From contig NZ_LXER01000017.1 in the NCBI RefSeq assembly GCF_001654925.1, positions 186,001 to 250,000 on the forward strand: DNA of 64,000 nt, given 5' to 3'. The translations under genes and the position numbers were made by a program. Position 1 is the first letter of the stretch. Every line of letters begins with the position of its first letter. The notes beneath the pieces are model-generated. The model was given only the letters and a program-made list of their open reading frames with translations, searched no databases and had not been told where the DNA came from. Source of the stretch: Buttiauxella brennerae ATCC 51605. GTDB taxonomy: Bacteria; Pseudomonadota; Gammaproteobacteria; Enterobacterales; Enterobacteriaceae. This document shows positions 46,863-54,718 of this stretch, piece by piece.

Positions 46863-48290
46863 TTATTCAGAGATATCGCACATGATGTGTTTCACGCGCG
46901 TGTATTCATCGAGCGAGTAAGACGACAAATCTTTTCCGTAGCCTGACTTCTTGAAACCGCCGTGCGGCATTTCCGCGCACAATGGAATGTGGTTGTTAAT
47001 CCAGACGGTGCCGAAATCAAGGCGAATGCTGAAACGCTGGGCGCGTCCGTGGTTGCTGGTCCAGATACTTGCCGCCAGGCCATATTCCACGTCGTTGGCT
47101 TTATCGAGCGCTTCTTCTTCTGTAGAGAACGACTGAACGGTCATGACCGGGCCAAAGACTTCGTGCTGAATGGCCTCGTCATGCTGCTCGAGCCCGGAGA
47201 TGATGGTGGGTTCGAAGTAAAAACCTGGGCCAGCACCCGGCTTACCACCGGTTTCAACTTTGGCATGAGCCGGGAGGCGGCTGATAAACCCTTTCACCTG
47301 CTCAAGCTGGTTGCGGCTATTCAGCGCGCCGTACAACGCGTCTTTATCGTCCGGGGTACCGAATTTCAGCTCGCGAGTTTTATTGACCAGCTTCTCAAGG
47401 AAGGTGTCGTAAATGGAGGCTTCAATCAGGATGCGCGTTGCGGAGGTACAGTCTTGCCCGGCGTTGAAGAAACCGGCGGTGGTGATGGTGTTGACGGCTT
47501 TCTCAATATCCGCATCGGCAAAGACAATCACCGGCGCTTTACCGCCCAGTTCAAGGTGCGCTTTGGTCAAGTTGGCCGCGGCAGAAGCCGCAACCTGTAG
47601 CCCGGCGCGAACCGAACCGGTAATCGACACCAGCGAAGCTTCGGGGCTTGAAACCACCAGCGAACCGGTTTCAGCTTTACCCAGCACCACGTTAAATGCG
47701 CCCTGCGGGAAAATCGGTGCCGCAAGCTCTGCCAGAATCAAGGTGCTGATTGGCGTGGTATCACTCGGTTTCAAAACCACGGTGTTCCCTGCCGCCAGCG
47801 CTGGCGCGATTTTCCACACCGCCATCATGAACGGGTAGTTCCACGGCGTGACCTGGCCGACAATACCAAGCGGTTCACGGCGAATGGTGGATGTTAAGCC
47901 TTCGGTATATTCATAAGAGGCTTTGCCTTCCAGACAACGGGCGGCGCCGGCAAAGAAACGCAGCGCATCGCAGGATGCCGCAATCTCTTCCTTTTCAATA
48001 AAGTGACGCAACTGCCCTGTTTCCTGGCTTTGCGCTTGTGTCAGGCGTTCGACGTTGTTTTCAATTTCATCGGCCAGTTTTAGCAGCGCACGTTGTCTTT
48101 GGGCGGGCGTTGAGTGTCTCCAGACGGCAAACGCGCTTTTCGCCGCGCCATAGGCTTGTTCAACTTCCGCACGCCCGGCGCTTGGTGACAAAGCATAGGT
48201 TTCACCATTGACCGGGCTCACCAGATCAAAGAGGTTATCCTCCGAACCGGACACATACTGACCATTGATAAAGTGCTTGAGGATTTTCAT
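46863..48290 (-). CDS. Gamma-aminobutyraldehyde dehydrogenase (PatD-like)
   Basis: A 475-residue NAD-dependent aldehyde dehydrogenase, the same size as E. coli PatD (474 aa) and similar in sequence (RFFAGAARCLEG, PWNYPFMMAVWKIAPALAAGN). The general base is in ELGGKAP and the catalytic Cys in NAGQDCTSATRI. It should oxidise 4-aminobutyraldehyde to GABA in the cytoplasm. ATG 48290 has GGAG six bases upstream; an extension to 48314 is unlikely. First gene of the operon leading to SnoaL, spermidine dehydrogenase and cytochrome. A palindromic operator candidate lies just upstream. Confidence 0.85.
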   Translation of the reverse strand: MKILKHFINGQYVSGSEDNLFDLVSPVNGETYALSPSAGRAEVEQAYGAAKSAFAVWRHSTPAQRQRALLKLADEIENNVERLTQAQSQETGQLRHFIEKEEIAASCDALRFFAGAARCLEGKASYEYTEGLTSTIRREPLGIVGQVTPWNYPFMMAVWKIAPALAAGNTVVLKPSDTTPISTLILAELAAPIFPQGAFNVVLGKAETGSLVVSSPEASLVSITGSVRAGLQVAASAAANLTKAHLELGGKAPVIVFADADIEKAVNTITTAGFFNAGQDCTSATRILIEASIYDTFLEKLVNKTRELKFGTPDDKDALYGALNSRNQLEQVKGFISRLPAHAKVETGGKPGAGPGFYFEPTIISGLEQHDEAIQHEVFGPVMTVQSFSTEEEALDKANDVEYGLAASIWTSNHGRAQRFSIRLDFGTVWINNHIPLCAEMPHGGFKKSGYGKDLSSYSLDEYTRVKHIMCDISE

Positions 48291-48310
48291 TGTGCTCTCC
48301 GACCGTTTAA

Positions 48311-48328
48311 ACATAAATTATATTATGT
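48311..48328. promoter_or_regulatory. Palindromic operator candidate before the aminobutyraldehyde dehydrogenase operon
   Basis: ACATAA-N6-TTATGT is a perfect inverted repeat 20 bp before the gene start, in AT-rich sequence. A related palindrome lies before the APC permease gene at 51609. The FadR-type regulator encoded at 48592 faces this site and is the likely binder; that is inference. Confidence 0.55.
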
Positions 48329-48510
48329 AATATGTTTGATAGCGGTTAATTTCAATAACATTATGCTAACAACATGATATACATCCCATTTCAAAGTGAT
48401 TTTTTACGCTGCAATTGCGCTGCGTGAAATGTTGAAGTGGTTTCACACGGATACTTAAGGCTTCCTTCATTAACAAGGGGTTGTATGCTATGTTTATTCG
48501 TTCAAATATC

Positions 48511-48563
48511 CCCATGGGCATTCAAGTTGCAGCCACCCCCCTGCGGCTTGAAAGATGATGGGA
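48511..48563. repeat. Short palindromic intergenic repeat, small copy
   Basis: An imperfect hairpin: CCCATGGGCATTCAAGTTGC on the left pairs with the end reading GCGGCTTGAAAGATGATGGG. It shares the terminal motif (CAAGTTGCAGC near CCCAT) with the larger element at 51762-51878 and looks like an internally shortened member of the same enterobacterial intergenic repeat family. It lies 29 bp before the GntR gene. Confidence 0.55.
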
Positions 48564-48591
48564 ATAAGGGAACATCTCACCAGGGAAAACT

Positions 48592-49317
48592 ATGATTACG
48601 CATGCGGTGATATTCGCGCCAATCGGTCAGGCCAGCCGTTCAGATCAGATAGTTCAGCGACTTTCAAATGCCATTATTACCGGGTTGCTTGAGGCAAATG
48701 AGCAACTGCCAAATGAAGCTGATCTGGCAAAAATGATGGGCGTTTCCCACATCACCATCAGAGAAGCGTTAAATACACTGCGCGCCAATAACTTAATTCA
48801 CACGGTGCGTGGGCGTAATGGCGGCAGTTTTGTCTGCGAGCAGGTGTGGGAATTCAGTAATATCCTTAATCCATTTAAAACATTAAGTACCGATTACTTA
48901 TCCGACCTGGGTGAAATGCATTGTGCAATAATCAGCCATAGCGCAAGACTTGCTTCGCGCAGAATGACCCTCGCGGATATCACTCGACTGCGGGAATTTG
49001 TTGCAGTGCTTGATGCTTCAACCTCCCCCGAAGCACGAACGCAGGCGGATATGCGGTGTTTACTGGCCATTGCGGCAAGTTCTCAATCAGCCCGACTGGC
49101 AAACCAGGAATTGATTTTGCAGTCAGAGTGGTCATCTCTGGTGGCGATTTTGTTCCGTTCAGACAATATACACCGTGAGATTGTTGAGTTGTACACCTCG
49201 TTAATTGATGCGCTGACAGCCCATAATGAATCGGAGTCCGTGAGTAACGCTAAAAAATTAATCGACACGTTTACTTTCTATCTGATAGAAAATAAATTGA
49301 AATACAGTGCAAACTGA
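48592..49317 (+). CDS. FadR-subfamily GntR transcriptional regulator
   Basis: A 241-residue regulator: winged HTH at about residues 16-85 (QIVQRLSNAIITGLLEANEQLPNE..., ISHITIREALNTL-type recognition helix, VRGRNGGSFV) and a helical FCD-like ligand domain (FVAVLDASTSPEARTQADMRCLLAIAASS). The FCD metal histidines are not obvious, so the effector may bind without metal. AGGGA precedes the ATG. It is divergent from the aminobutyraldehyde dehydrogenase operon and followed after 24 bp by the Cache-domain gene. Likely the local regulator of polyamine or GABA catabolism. Confidence 0.85.
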   Translation: MITHAVIFAPIGQASRSDQIVQRLSNAIITGLLEANEQLPNEADLAKMMGVSHITIREALNTLRANNLIHTVRGRNGGSFVCEQVWEFSNILNPFKTLSTDYLSDLGEMHCAIISHSARLASRRMTLADITRLREFVAVLDASTSPEARTQADMRCLLAIAASSQSARLANQELILQSEWSSLVAILFRSDNIHREIVELYTSLIDALTAHNESESVSNAKKLIDTFTFYLIENKLKYSAN

Positions 49318-49341
49318 CAAACTATAAAAATAGGCATAAAT

Positions 49342-50037
49342 ATGCTATTAACAACATCACTCCACGCCCTTACCCAAAAAATTGATAGCATCATTAACTC
49401 CACTATTGAATCCACCGGTTTACTGGCCCGCGATATTGAAACTTCGCTGGCTGAAATCGCGGATGTTAATCTGGAGCATCTGCTTGAACCTTCGATCAGA
49501 AAAACGATTCAGGAACATATTAAAGCGACATTAAACAGTAATATTTACTGTTCCGGCGCAGGCTTTGCCAGCCACATTGAAGGCGCAGGCAGCAATAAAG
49601 AGTTCTGGCTGCTTGAGTGGTGGTATAAGAAAGCCGACGGTGTAAAGCAGGTCAATCTGGACTTAGACCAGGCCACGCAACAGCGTCTGGATTTCAGAAC
49701 CTTTGAGTGGTTTAAGCAAGCACCAGCTGTCGGTAATGCTTTTATTCATGGCCCCTACGTCGATTACATCTGCAATACTTCCTACACCATCACCAGTGCT
49801 GTACCGGTTTATTTTAATCAGCAATTCTTAGGGGTGGCGGCAATCGATTTATTGGTCAGTCGCGTTGAGGATGAACTATTACCTTACGCCGCTGATGATA
49901 AAGTTATTCTTACCAATAAAGACAGCCGAATTGTTTTTTCTTCCCACCCTCGTTTCCGAGTCGGTGATTTACTGGATATCAGCGTGGCGAAGATTGTCTT
50001 TGAGAATAACTATTTTAATTTGTATCAGGCTAAATAA
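49342..50037 (+). CDS. Stand-alone cytosolic Cache (PDC) sensor-domain protein
   Basis: A 231-residue protein made almost only of a double Cache-type domain. The typical signature is present: FRTFEWFKQAPAVGNAFIHG, GPYVDYICNTSYTITSAVPV and FLGVAAIDLLVSRVE, then a second lobe (VILTNKDSRIVFSSHPRFRVG). Cache domains normally sit outside the membrane in chemoreceptors and kinases, but here there is no signal peptide, membrane helix or output domain. It lies 24 bp behind the GntR gene, apparently co-transcribed, so it may bind an amine or amino acid and act on the regulator. Function unknown. A bidirectional hairpin follows. Confidence 0.75.
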   Translation: MLLTTSLHALTQKIDSIINSTIESTGLLARDIETSLAEIADVNLEHLLEPSIRKTIQEHIKATLNSNIYCSGAGFASHIEGAGSNKEFWLLEWWYKKADGVKQVNLDLDQATQQRLDFRTFEWFKQAPAVGNAFIHGPYVDYICNTSYTITSAVPVYFNQQFLGVAAIDLLVSRVEDELLPYAADDKVILTNKDSRIVFSSHPRFRVGDLLDISVAKIVFENNYFNLYQAK

Positions 50038-50038
50038 A

Positions 50039-50070
50039 TGCAGGGAGGATTAAGGTTCATCCTCCCTGCA
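50039..50070. terminator. Bidirectional hairpin terminator, Cache gene / APC permease
   Basis: TGCAGGGAGGAT (50039-50050) pairs perfectly with ATCCTCCCTGCA (50059-50070) over an 8-base loop, between two convergent genes. Confidence 0.75.
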
Positions 50071-50079
50071 CTCGGTTTA

Positions 50080-51558
50080 TCAATTCTGCTCAGCACTCAA
50101 CTTTTGCGCGTATTCAATTGCATCATTTTCGGGTGCATTCGAACGGCCAAACGGCTTAGTGATAAACATATAAAGCAGGCCTGAGACAATAACAATTGCC
50201 AACCCCACCAGCACAGTCCAGCGGTCAACAAAACTCTCGCCTGCCGCCGGTTGCGCCAGTAACCAGATACCGCACACACCATAAGCTAATGCCAGAACGT
50301 TGACGATGATGCCCCATGAACCCACGGTCCACTCACCTGCCGGTTTCCAGCCTTTCAGGCGTTGGCGCAATGCCGCCAGTACCACCATCTGGAATGAAAT
50401 ATAGATACCGATAACCGCAAAGGCCGTGATACGCGCCAGGCTATCCGGCTGGAAGTAAACCCAGACGCAGATAATGACCGGCAATAAGCAGCTCACAATC
50501 ATGGCGTTATCAGGTACGCTGTGTTTGGATATTTTCGACATCCACTCACTGCCCGGCAGCATTTTGTCGCGGGAGAAGGAGAATATCAGGCGACTCAGGG
50601 CCGCTTGCAGGGAAAGAATACAAGACAGCATGGCGATAATGGCGACGACTATAAAGATTGTTGCACCGGTTTCACCCAATGCCTGGTTCAGAATCATTGG
50701 GATAGGGTCGGCGATTTTCCCGCTGACGATATCTTTGAGATCCGGGGAGGAAAGCAGATAGCCCAGAATGGAGATAACCGCTGAAATAGCACCGAACACG
50801 ATACTTAAAATCATCGCCACTGGAATCTTCTTGCCTGGGTTTTTAACTTCTTCCGCCACGTTGCCGCAGGCTTCGAAGCCAAAGAACATAAACAGACCCA
50901 TTAATGAGGCAGACATAAATGCAGTGGTGTAATTGCCGTCTAAAGCCAACACACCCATTGAGTCAAAGACGACAGAGAACGGCTGTGAGCGGTGGAAAAT
51001 TAACAGGTAGATACCCAGCGCAATCACGCTGACGATTTCACACCAGAAACCTATTTTCGCCACACGCGCCAGGTTTTTGGTACCCGACATATTCACACCC
51101 ATCATTATCAACAGCAAGACGACGGAGGTGATCATCATATTGCCCGCGCTCGTTGCGTAATGGAATAACGATGCGACGAATGTGGACGTGTATTCAGCAA
51201 TTGAGGTGATGGTGACGACTAATGCCCACAGGTAAATCCAGGCTGCAATCCATGCATATTTTTTGCCCCATAATCTTCTCGCCCACGGATATAAGCCGCC
51301 GGTAATCGGATATTGCGATGCCACTTCACCGAACACCAGTGCCACGAGTAGCTGGCCGCACGCCACAATCAGTATCCACCAGATTGCCGGAGGCCCCGCC
51401 AGCGTCACCGCCAGCGCAAACAGCGAATAAACCGCAGTCAAAGGTGAAAGGTAGGTGAATCCCAATGCGAAGTTAGACATCAGCCCTATCGAGCGGTTGA
51501 ATTGCTCGCCTTTAACTGGCTGATGCTGGTGGTTTTCTTTGTCTGTCGTCTGTTCCAT
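50080..51558 (-). CDS. APC-superfamily amino acid/GABA/polyamine permease
   Basis: A 492-residue, 12-helix inner-membrane transporter of the amino acid/choline branch of the APC superfamily, which includes GABA and choline permeases. The helix 1 motif (MSNFALGFTYLSPLTAVYSLFALA) and the helix 6 region (MGLFMFFGFEACGNVAEEVKNPGKKIP) are typical. The surrounding catabolic genes suggest import of GABA, putrescine or spermidine. The exact substrate cannot be read from sequence. A palindrome resembling that before the aldehyde dehydrogenase operon lies about 50 bp upstream. Confidence 0.85.
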   Translation of the reverse strand: MEQTTDKENHQHQPVKGEQFNRSIGLMSNFALGFTYLSPLTAVYSLFALAVTLAGPPAIWWILIVACGQLLVALVFGEVASQYPITGGLYPWARRLWGKKYAWIAAWIYLWALVVTITSIAEYTSTFVASLFHYATSAGNMMITSVVLLLIMMGVNMSGTKNLARVAKIGFWCEIVSVIALGIYLLIFHRSQPFSVVFDSMGVLALDGNYTTAFMSASLMGLFMFFGFEACGNVAEEVKNPGKKIPVAMILSIVFGAISAVISILGYLLSSPDLKDIVSGKIADPIPMILNQALGETGATIFIVVAIIAMLSCILSLQAALSRLIFSFSRDKMLPGSEWMSKISKHSVPDNAMIVSCLLPVIICVWVYFQPDSLARITAFAVIGIYISFQMVVLAALRQRLKGWKPAGEWTVGSWGIIVNVLALAYGVCGIWLLAQPAAGESFVDRWTVLVGLAIVIVSGLLYMFITKPFGRSNAPENDAIEYAQKLSAEQN

Positions 51559-51608
51559 ATCTTTTCTCTTTATGTGGCATAAGGGCAGGCAGTGTTCATA
51601 TTTTATAA

Positions 51609-51621
51609 AACATAATATGTT
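51609..51621. promoter_or_regulatory. Palindromic operator candidate before the APC permease
   Basis: AACATA-A-TATGTT is a perfect 13-bp palindrome, with further AT-rich half-repeats (TATATGT) alongside. It resembles the ACATAA/TTATGT arms at 48311-48328, which suggests one shared regulator, probably the GntR protein. Confidence 0.5.
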
Positions 51622-51761
51622 ATATGTATACGCTTAATGTCACATAATTGTTAAGATCGTGAGCGTGATTGCAACATTCACAAATGGGCAGTTTTTTGGG
51701 GCAATCTGGAGGAAAAGTCGGATGTCGCTGGCGCAAGTCCGACCTATGGTGCATAGAAGTA

Positions 51762-51878
51762 ACCCAAAATAATTCGTGTTGCAGCAAGGCGGCAAACGAG
51801 CAAATCCCCAGGAGCTTACACAAGTAAGTGACTGGGGTTTGTAAGTGCGGCCAACGCTGCTGCGGCGCGAAGTATGAA
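51762..51878. repeat. Palindromic enterobacterial intergenic repeat, large copy
   Basis: An imperfect palindromic element of about 115 bp. One end reads CCCAAAATAATTCGTGTTGC and AGCAAGGCGGC; the core has CCCCAGGAGCTTACACAAGT, whose CCCCAG pairs with CTGGGG; the other end reads GAAGTATGAAGGG. I recall close relatives scattered between genes in Serratia, Yersinia, Enterobacter and others. No ORF of its own; it may be a MITE-like element or a folded RNA signal. Confidence 0.65.
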
Positions 51879-51882
51879 GGGT

Positions 51883-53334
51883 TTAAAGTTTCACGCAGAC
51901 ATATTTCATTTCCAGATACTCATCAATCCCGAAACGCGAACCTTCGCGCCCAAGACCTGATTGCTTGATGCCGCCAAATGGCGCGACCTCATTGGAAATC
52001 AGCCCGGTGTTAACGCCGACCATGCCATACTCCAGCGCTTCCGGGATTTGCCACTGGCGCTTCGCATTTTCCGTGAAGATATACGCCGCAAGGCCAAACT
52101 CCGTGTCGTTTGCGTAATTCACCACTTCTTCATCGCTATCAAATTTAAACAGCGGTGCGACAGGGCCAAATGTCTCTTCCCTGGCAAAACGCATCTCCTG
52201 GGTGACATTGGCGATTACCGTTGGCGAGAAGAAGTTCCCACCTGTCGCATGCCGTTGCCCGCCAGTTAACACGCTGGCACCCTTTTCCACCGCATCCTGA
52301 ATATGCAGTTCCACTTTTTCAATCGCTTTGGCATTGATAAGCGGCCCCTGGGTCACGCCATCTTCCATGCCATTGCCGACTTTCAACGCTTCCACGGCGT
52401 TTACCAGCGCGTCGCTGAGCTTCTGGTAAATCCCGCTCTGCACGTAGATTCGGTTAGCGCAAACACAGGTCTGGCCGCTGTTGCGGAATTTGGACGCCAT
52501 AATACCTTTAACGGCAAGGTCGAGGTCGGCATCATCAAAGACAATCACCGGCGCGTTGCCGCCCAACTCCAGCGACAGCTTTTTGATGGTCGGCGCGCAT
52601 TGCGCCATCAGCAAGCGCCCGGTCTGCGTTGACCCGGTGAAACTGAGTTTTCGAACCGTGGCGTTAGCACAAAGCTCGCCACCAATTTCTTTCGCGTCCC
52701 CGGTAATCACCTGCAACAAGCCCGCAGGCAAACCCGCCATCTCAGCCAGTTTTGCTAAGGCCAGTGCGGTGAGCGGCGTTTGTTCCGCCGGTTTTACAAT
52801 AATGGCGCAGCCTGCGGCTAAAGCTGGCGCGACTTTGCGGGTGATCATTGCCGCCGGAAAATTCCACGGCGTGATCGCCGCGCATACACCAACCGGTTGT
52901 TTAGAGACAATAAAACGCTGGTCAGGTGCGGTTGGCTGCAAAAGCACGCCATCAACCCTTTTGGCTTCTTCTGCAAACCAGGTAATGAATGAAGCGGCAT
53001 AGGTAATTTCGCCTCGAGCCTCCGCGAGCGGCTTGCCTCCTTCGAGGGTAATCAGGCGAGCGAGGTCTTCGCTGTTTTCCTGAATCAGGCTGACCCAGCT
53101 ATGCAGAATTTTGGCGCGGTTTGCCGCAGTCTGCGTTTTCCAGACTTTTTGCGCGATTTCTGCTGCATTAATTGCACGTTGCGTTTCCGCCTGGCCCATA
53201 AAAGGCACATCGGCGATGTGCTCACCCGTTGCGGCATTGAGCACCGGGACTTTTTTGCCCGAGAGCGCGTGGCTCCATTCGCCATCAAGCGGGCATGCAT
53301 CGAGCAGCAGAGCCGCGTTGCTTAATTTGATCAT
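51883..53334 (-). CDS. gabD: Succinate-semialdehyde dehydrogenase
   Basis: A 483-residue NAD(P)-dependent dehydrogenase that turns succinate semialdehyde into succinate, closing GABA breakdown. It is close to E. coli GabD (482 aa): WNFPAAMITRKVAPALAAGC, base in ELGGNAP, catalytic Cys in NSGQTCVCANRIY, and the C-terminal NTGLISNEVAPFGGIKQSGLGREGS. ATG 53334 has GAGAG seven bases upstream; GTG 53346, overlapping the transaminase stop, is the alternative. Second gene after the GABA transaminase. Confidence 0.93.
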   Translation of the reverse strand: MIKLSNAALLLDACPLDGEWSHALSGKKVPVLNAATGEHIADVPFMGQAETQRAINAAEIAQKVWKTQTAANRAKILHSWVSLIQENSEDLARLITLEGGKPLAEARGEITYAASFITWFAEEAKRVDGVLLQPTAPDQRFIVSKQPVGVCAAITPWNFPAAMITRKVAPALAAGCAIIVKPAEQTPLTALALAKLAEMAGLPAGLLQVITGDAKEIGGELCANATVRKLSFTGSTQTGRLLMAQCAPTIKKLSLELGGNAPVIVFDDADLDLAVKGIMASKFRNSGQTCVCANRIYVQSGIYQKLSDALVNAVEALKVGNGMEDGVTQGPLINAKAIEKVELHIQDAVEKGASVLTGGQRHATGGNFFSPTVIANVTQEMRFAREETFGPVAPLFKFDSDEEVVNYANDTEFGLAAYIFTENAKRQWQIPEALEYGMVGVNTGLISNEVAPFGGIKQSGLGREGSRFGIDEYLEMKYVCVKL

Positions 53335-53342
53335 ATCGACTC

Positions 53343-54608
53343 TCACAATTGCGCCGCGTTTTTAATGATATCCAGCGCTTTGTCGAACTGCGCATCCGGG
53401 ATGGTGAGCGGATAAAGGAAACGAATCACGTTGCCATTCTGCCCGCAGGTCAGCAGCAGCAAACCTTGTTCTAACGCGCGTTTCTGGACTTGCTGCGCAA
53501 CCGCTGCAGAAGGCTCGCCGGTTGCCGGATCGTAAAACTCAGCCGCCACCATGGAACCCAAACCACGGATTTCAACCAGCGCCGGGCATGTTGCGGTGAT
53601 ATCACGCAAGCGCGATGTCAGGCGCTCGCCTAACGCCTGGGCGCGTAAACACAATTTTTCGTCAGCAATCACGTCCAGTACCGCGTGTGCCGAAGCGACA
53701 GCCAGAGGGTTACCGGCGTAGGTGCCGCCCAAACCGCCCGGTGCTGGTGCATCCATAATTTCCGCTTTACCCACTACACCCGACAACGGCATGCCACCTG
53801 CCAGGCTTTTCGCCATGGTCATCAGATCCGGCTGATGTGCGTAATGGTTCATGGCAAACATTTTGCCGGTACGCGCAAAACCGCTCTGCACTTCATCAGC
53901 AATCATCACAATGCCGTGGGTGTTACAAATCTGGCGAATCGCCGCCACAAATTCAGGTGGTGCGACGTTAAAACCGCCCTCGCCCTGAACCGGCTCGAAG
54001 ATAATGGCCGCAACCTGCGTAGCTTCAATGTCTGACTTAAACAGGCGTTCGATGGCTTTCACCGCGTCAGCCGTTGAAATACCGCTCAACTCTGACGGAT
54101 ACGGCGCATGGAAAACGGAACCCGGGAATGGCCCGAAGCCAATTTTATATGGAGCTACTTTGCCGGTCAGCGCCATGGTCATATAAGTGCGGCCATGGAA
54201 ACCGCCGCTAAAGGCAATCACCCCTGGGCGGCCGGTATGGGCGCGGGCAATCTTCACCGCATTCTCAACCGCTTCAGCGCCAGTTGTGAAAAATGCCGTT
54301 TTCTTTGCGCCAACAATGGGGGCGGCGGCGTTAATTTTTTCTGCCAGAGAGACATAGCTTTCGTAAGGAACAATCTGGTAAGCGGTGTGCGTGAAGGCAT
54401 TCAGTTGCTGTTCGATGGCCTGAACCAGGCGCGGATGGCGGTGGCCGGTGTTCAGCACGGCAATCCCGGCGGCGAAATCGATATATTGGTGACCTTCTAC
54501 ATCGGTAATGGTGCTGTTTTCAGCTGACTGGGCAAAGAAATTACACATTACGCCAACACCACGCGGAGTGGCATCCAGACGACGTTGATGGAGTTCGTTA
54601 TTACTCAT
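53343..54608 (-). CDS. puuE: 4-aminobutyrate transaminase, PuuE type
   Basis: A 421-residue class III PLP transaminase converting GABA and 2-oxoglutarate to succinate semialdehyde and glutamate. Sequence and length agree with E. coli PuuE (421 aa) better than GabT: MSNNELHQRRLDATPRGVGVMCNFFAQSAEN at the start, ADEVQSGFARTGKMFAMNHY, and the PLP lysine in MTMAKSLAGGMP. ATG 54608 has AGGGA seven bases upstream; the longer frame to 54695 would run across the divergent promoter region. First gene of a puuE-gabD operon facing the MocR regulator. Confidence 0.93.
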   Translation of the reverse strand: MSNNELHQRRLDATPRGVGVMCNFFAQSAENSTITDVEGHQYIDFAAGIAVLNTGHRHPRLVQAIEQQLNAFTHTAYQIVPYESYVSLAEKINAAAPIVGAKKTAFFTTGAEAVENAVKIARAHTGRPGVIAFSGGFHGRTYMTMALTGKVAPYKIGFGPFPGSVFHAPYPSELSGISTADAVKAIERLFKSDIEATQVAAIIFEPVQGEGGFNVAPPEFVAAIRQICNTHGIVMIADEVQSGFARTGKMFAMNHYAHQPDLMTMAKSLAGGMPLSGVVGKAEIMDAPAPGGLGGTYAGNPLAVASAHAVLDVIADEKLCLRAQALGERLTSRLRDITATCPALVEIRGLGSMVAAEFYDPATGEPSAAVAQQVQKRALEQGLLLLTCGQNGNVIRFLYPLTIPDAQFDKALDIIKNAAQL

Positions 54609-54718
54609 TTTTTTATCCCTCACACGAAAATCAAATTTACAGGTTGAACTACGCATTCCATTTAGACAGTATCTGGTACCTGAATCGAGAGCCAAATCGT
54701 TTTAATAGTAGGATCCAA

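Larger units (their letters stand above)
51559..51882. other. Intergenic region with operator candidate and repeat element
   Basis: This 324-bp gap between the permease start and the gabD stop has no gene I can support. It contains the palindrome at 51609-51621 and the repeat at 51762-51878; both are listed separately. Both flanking genes are on the minus strand, so the gabD-puuE transcript must end or read through here. Confidence 0.7.
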
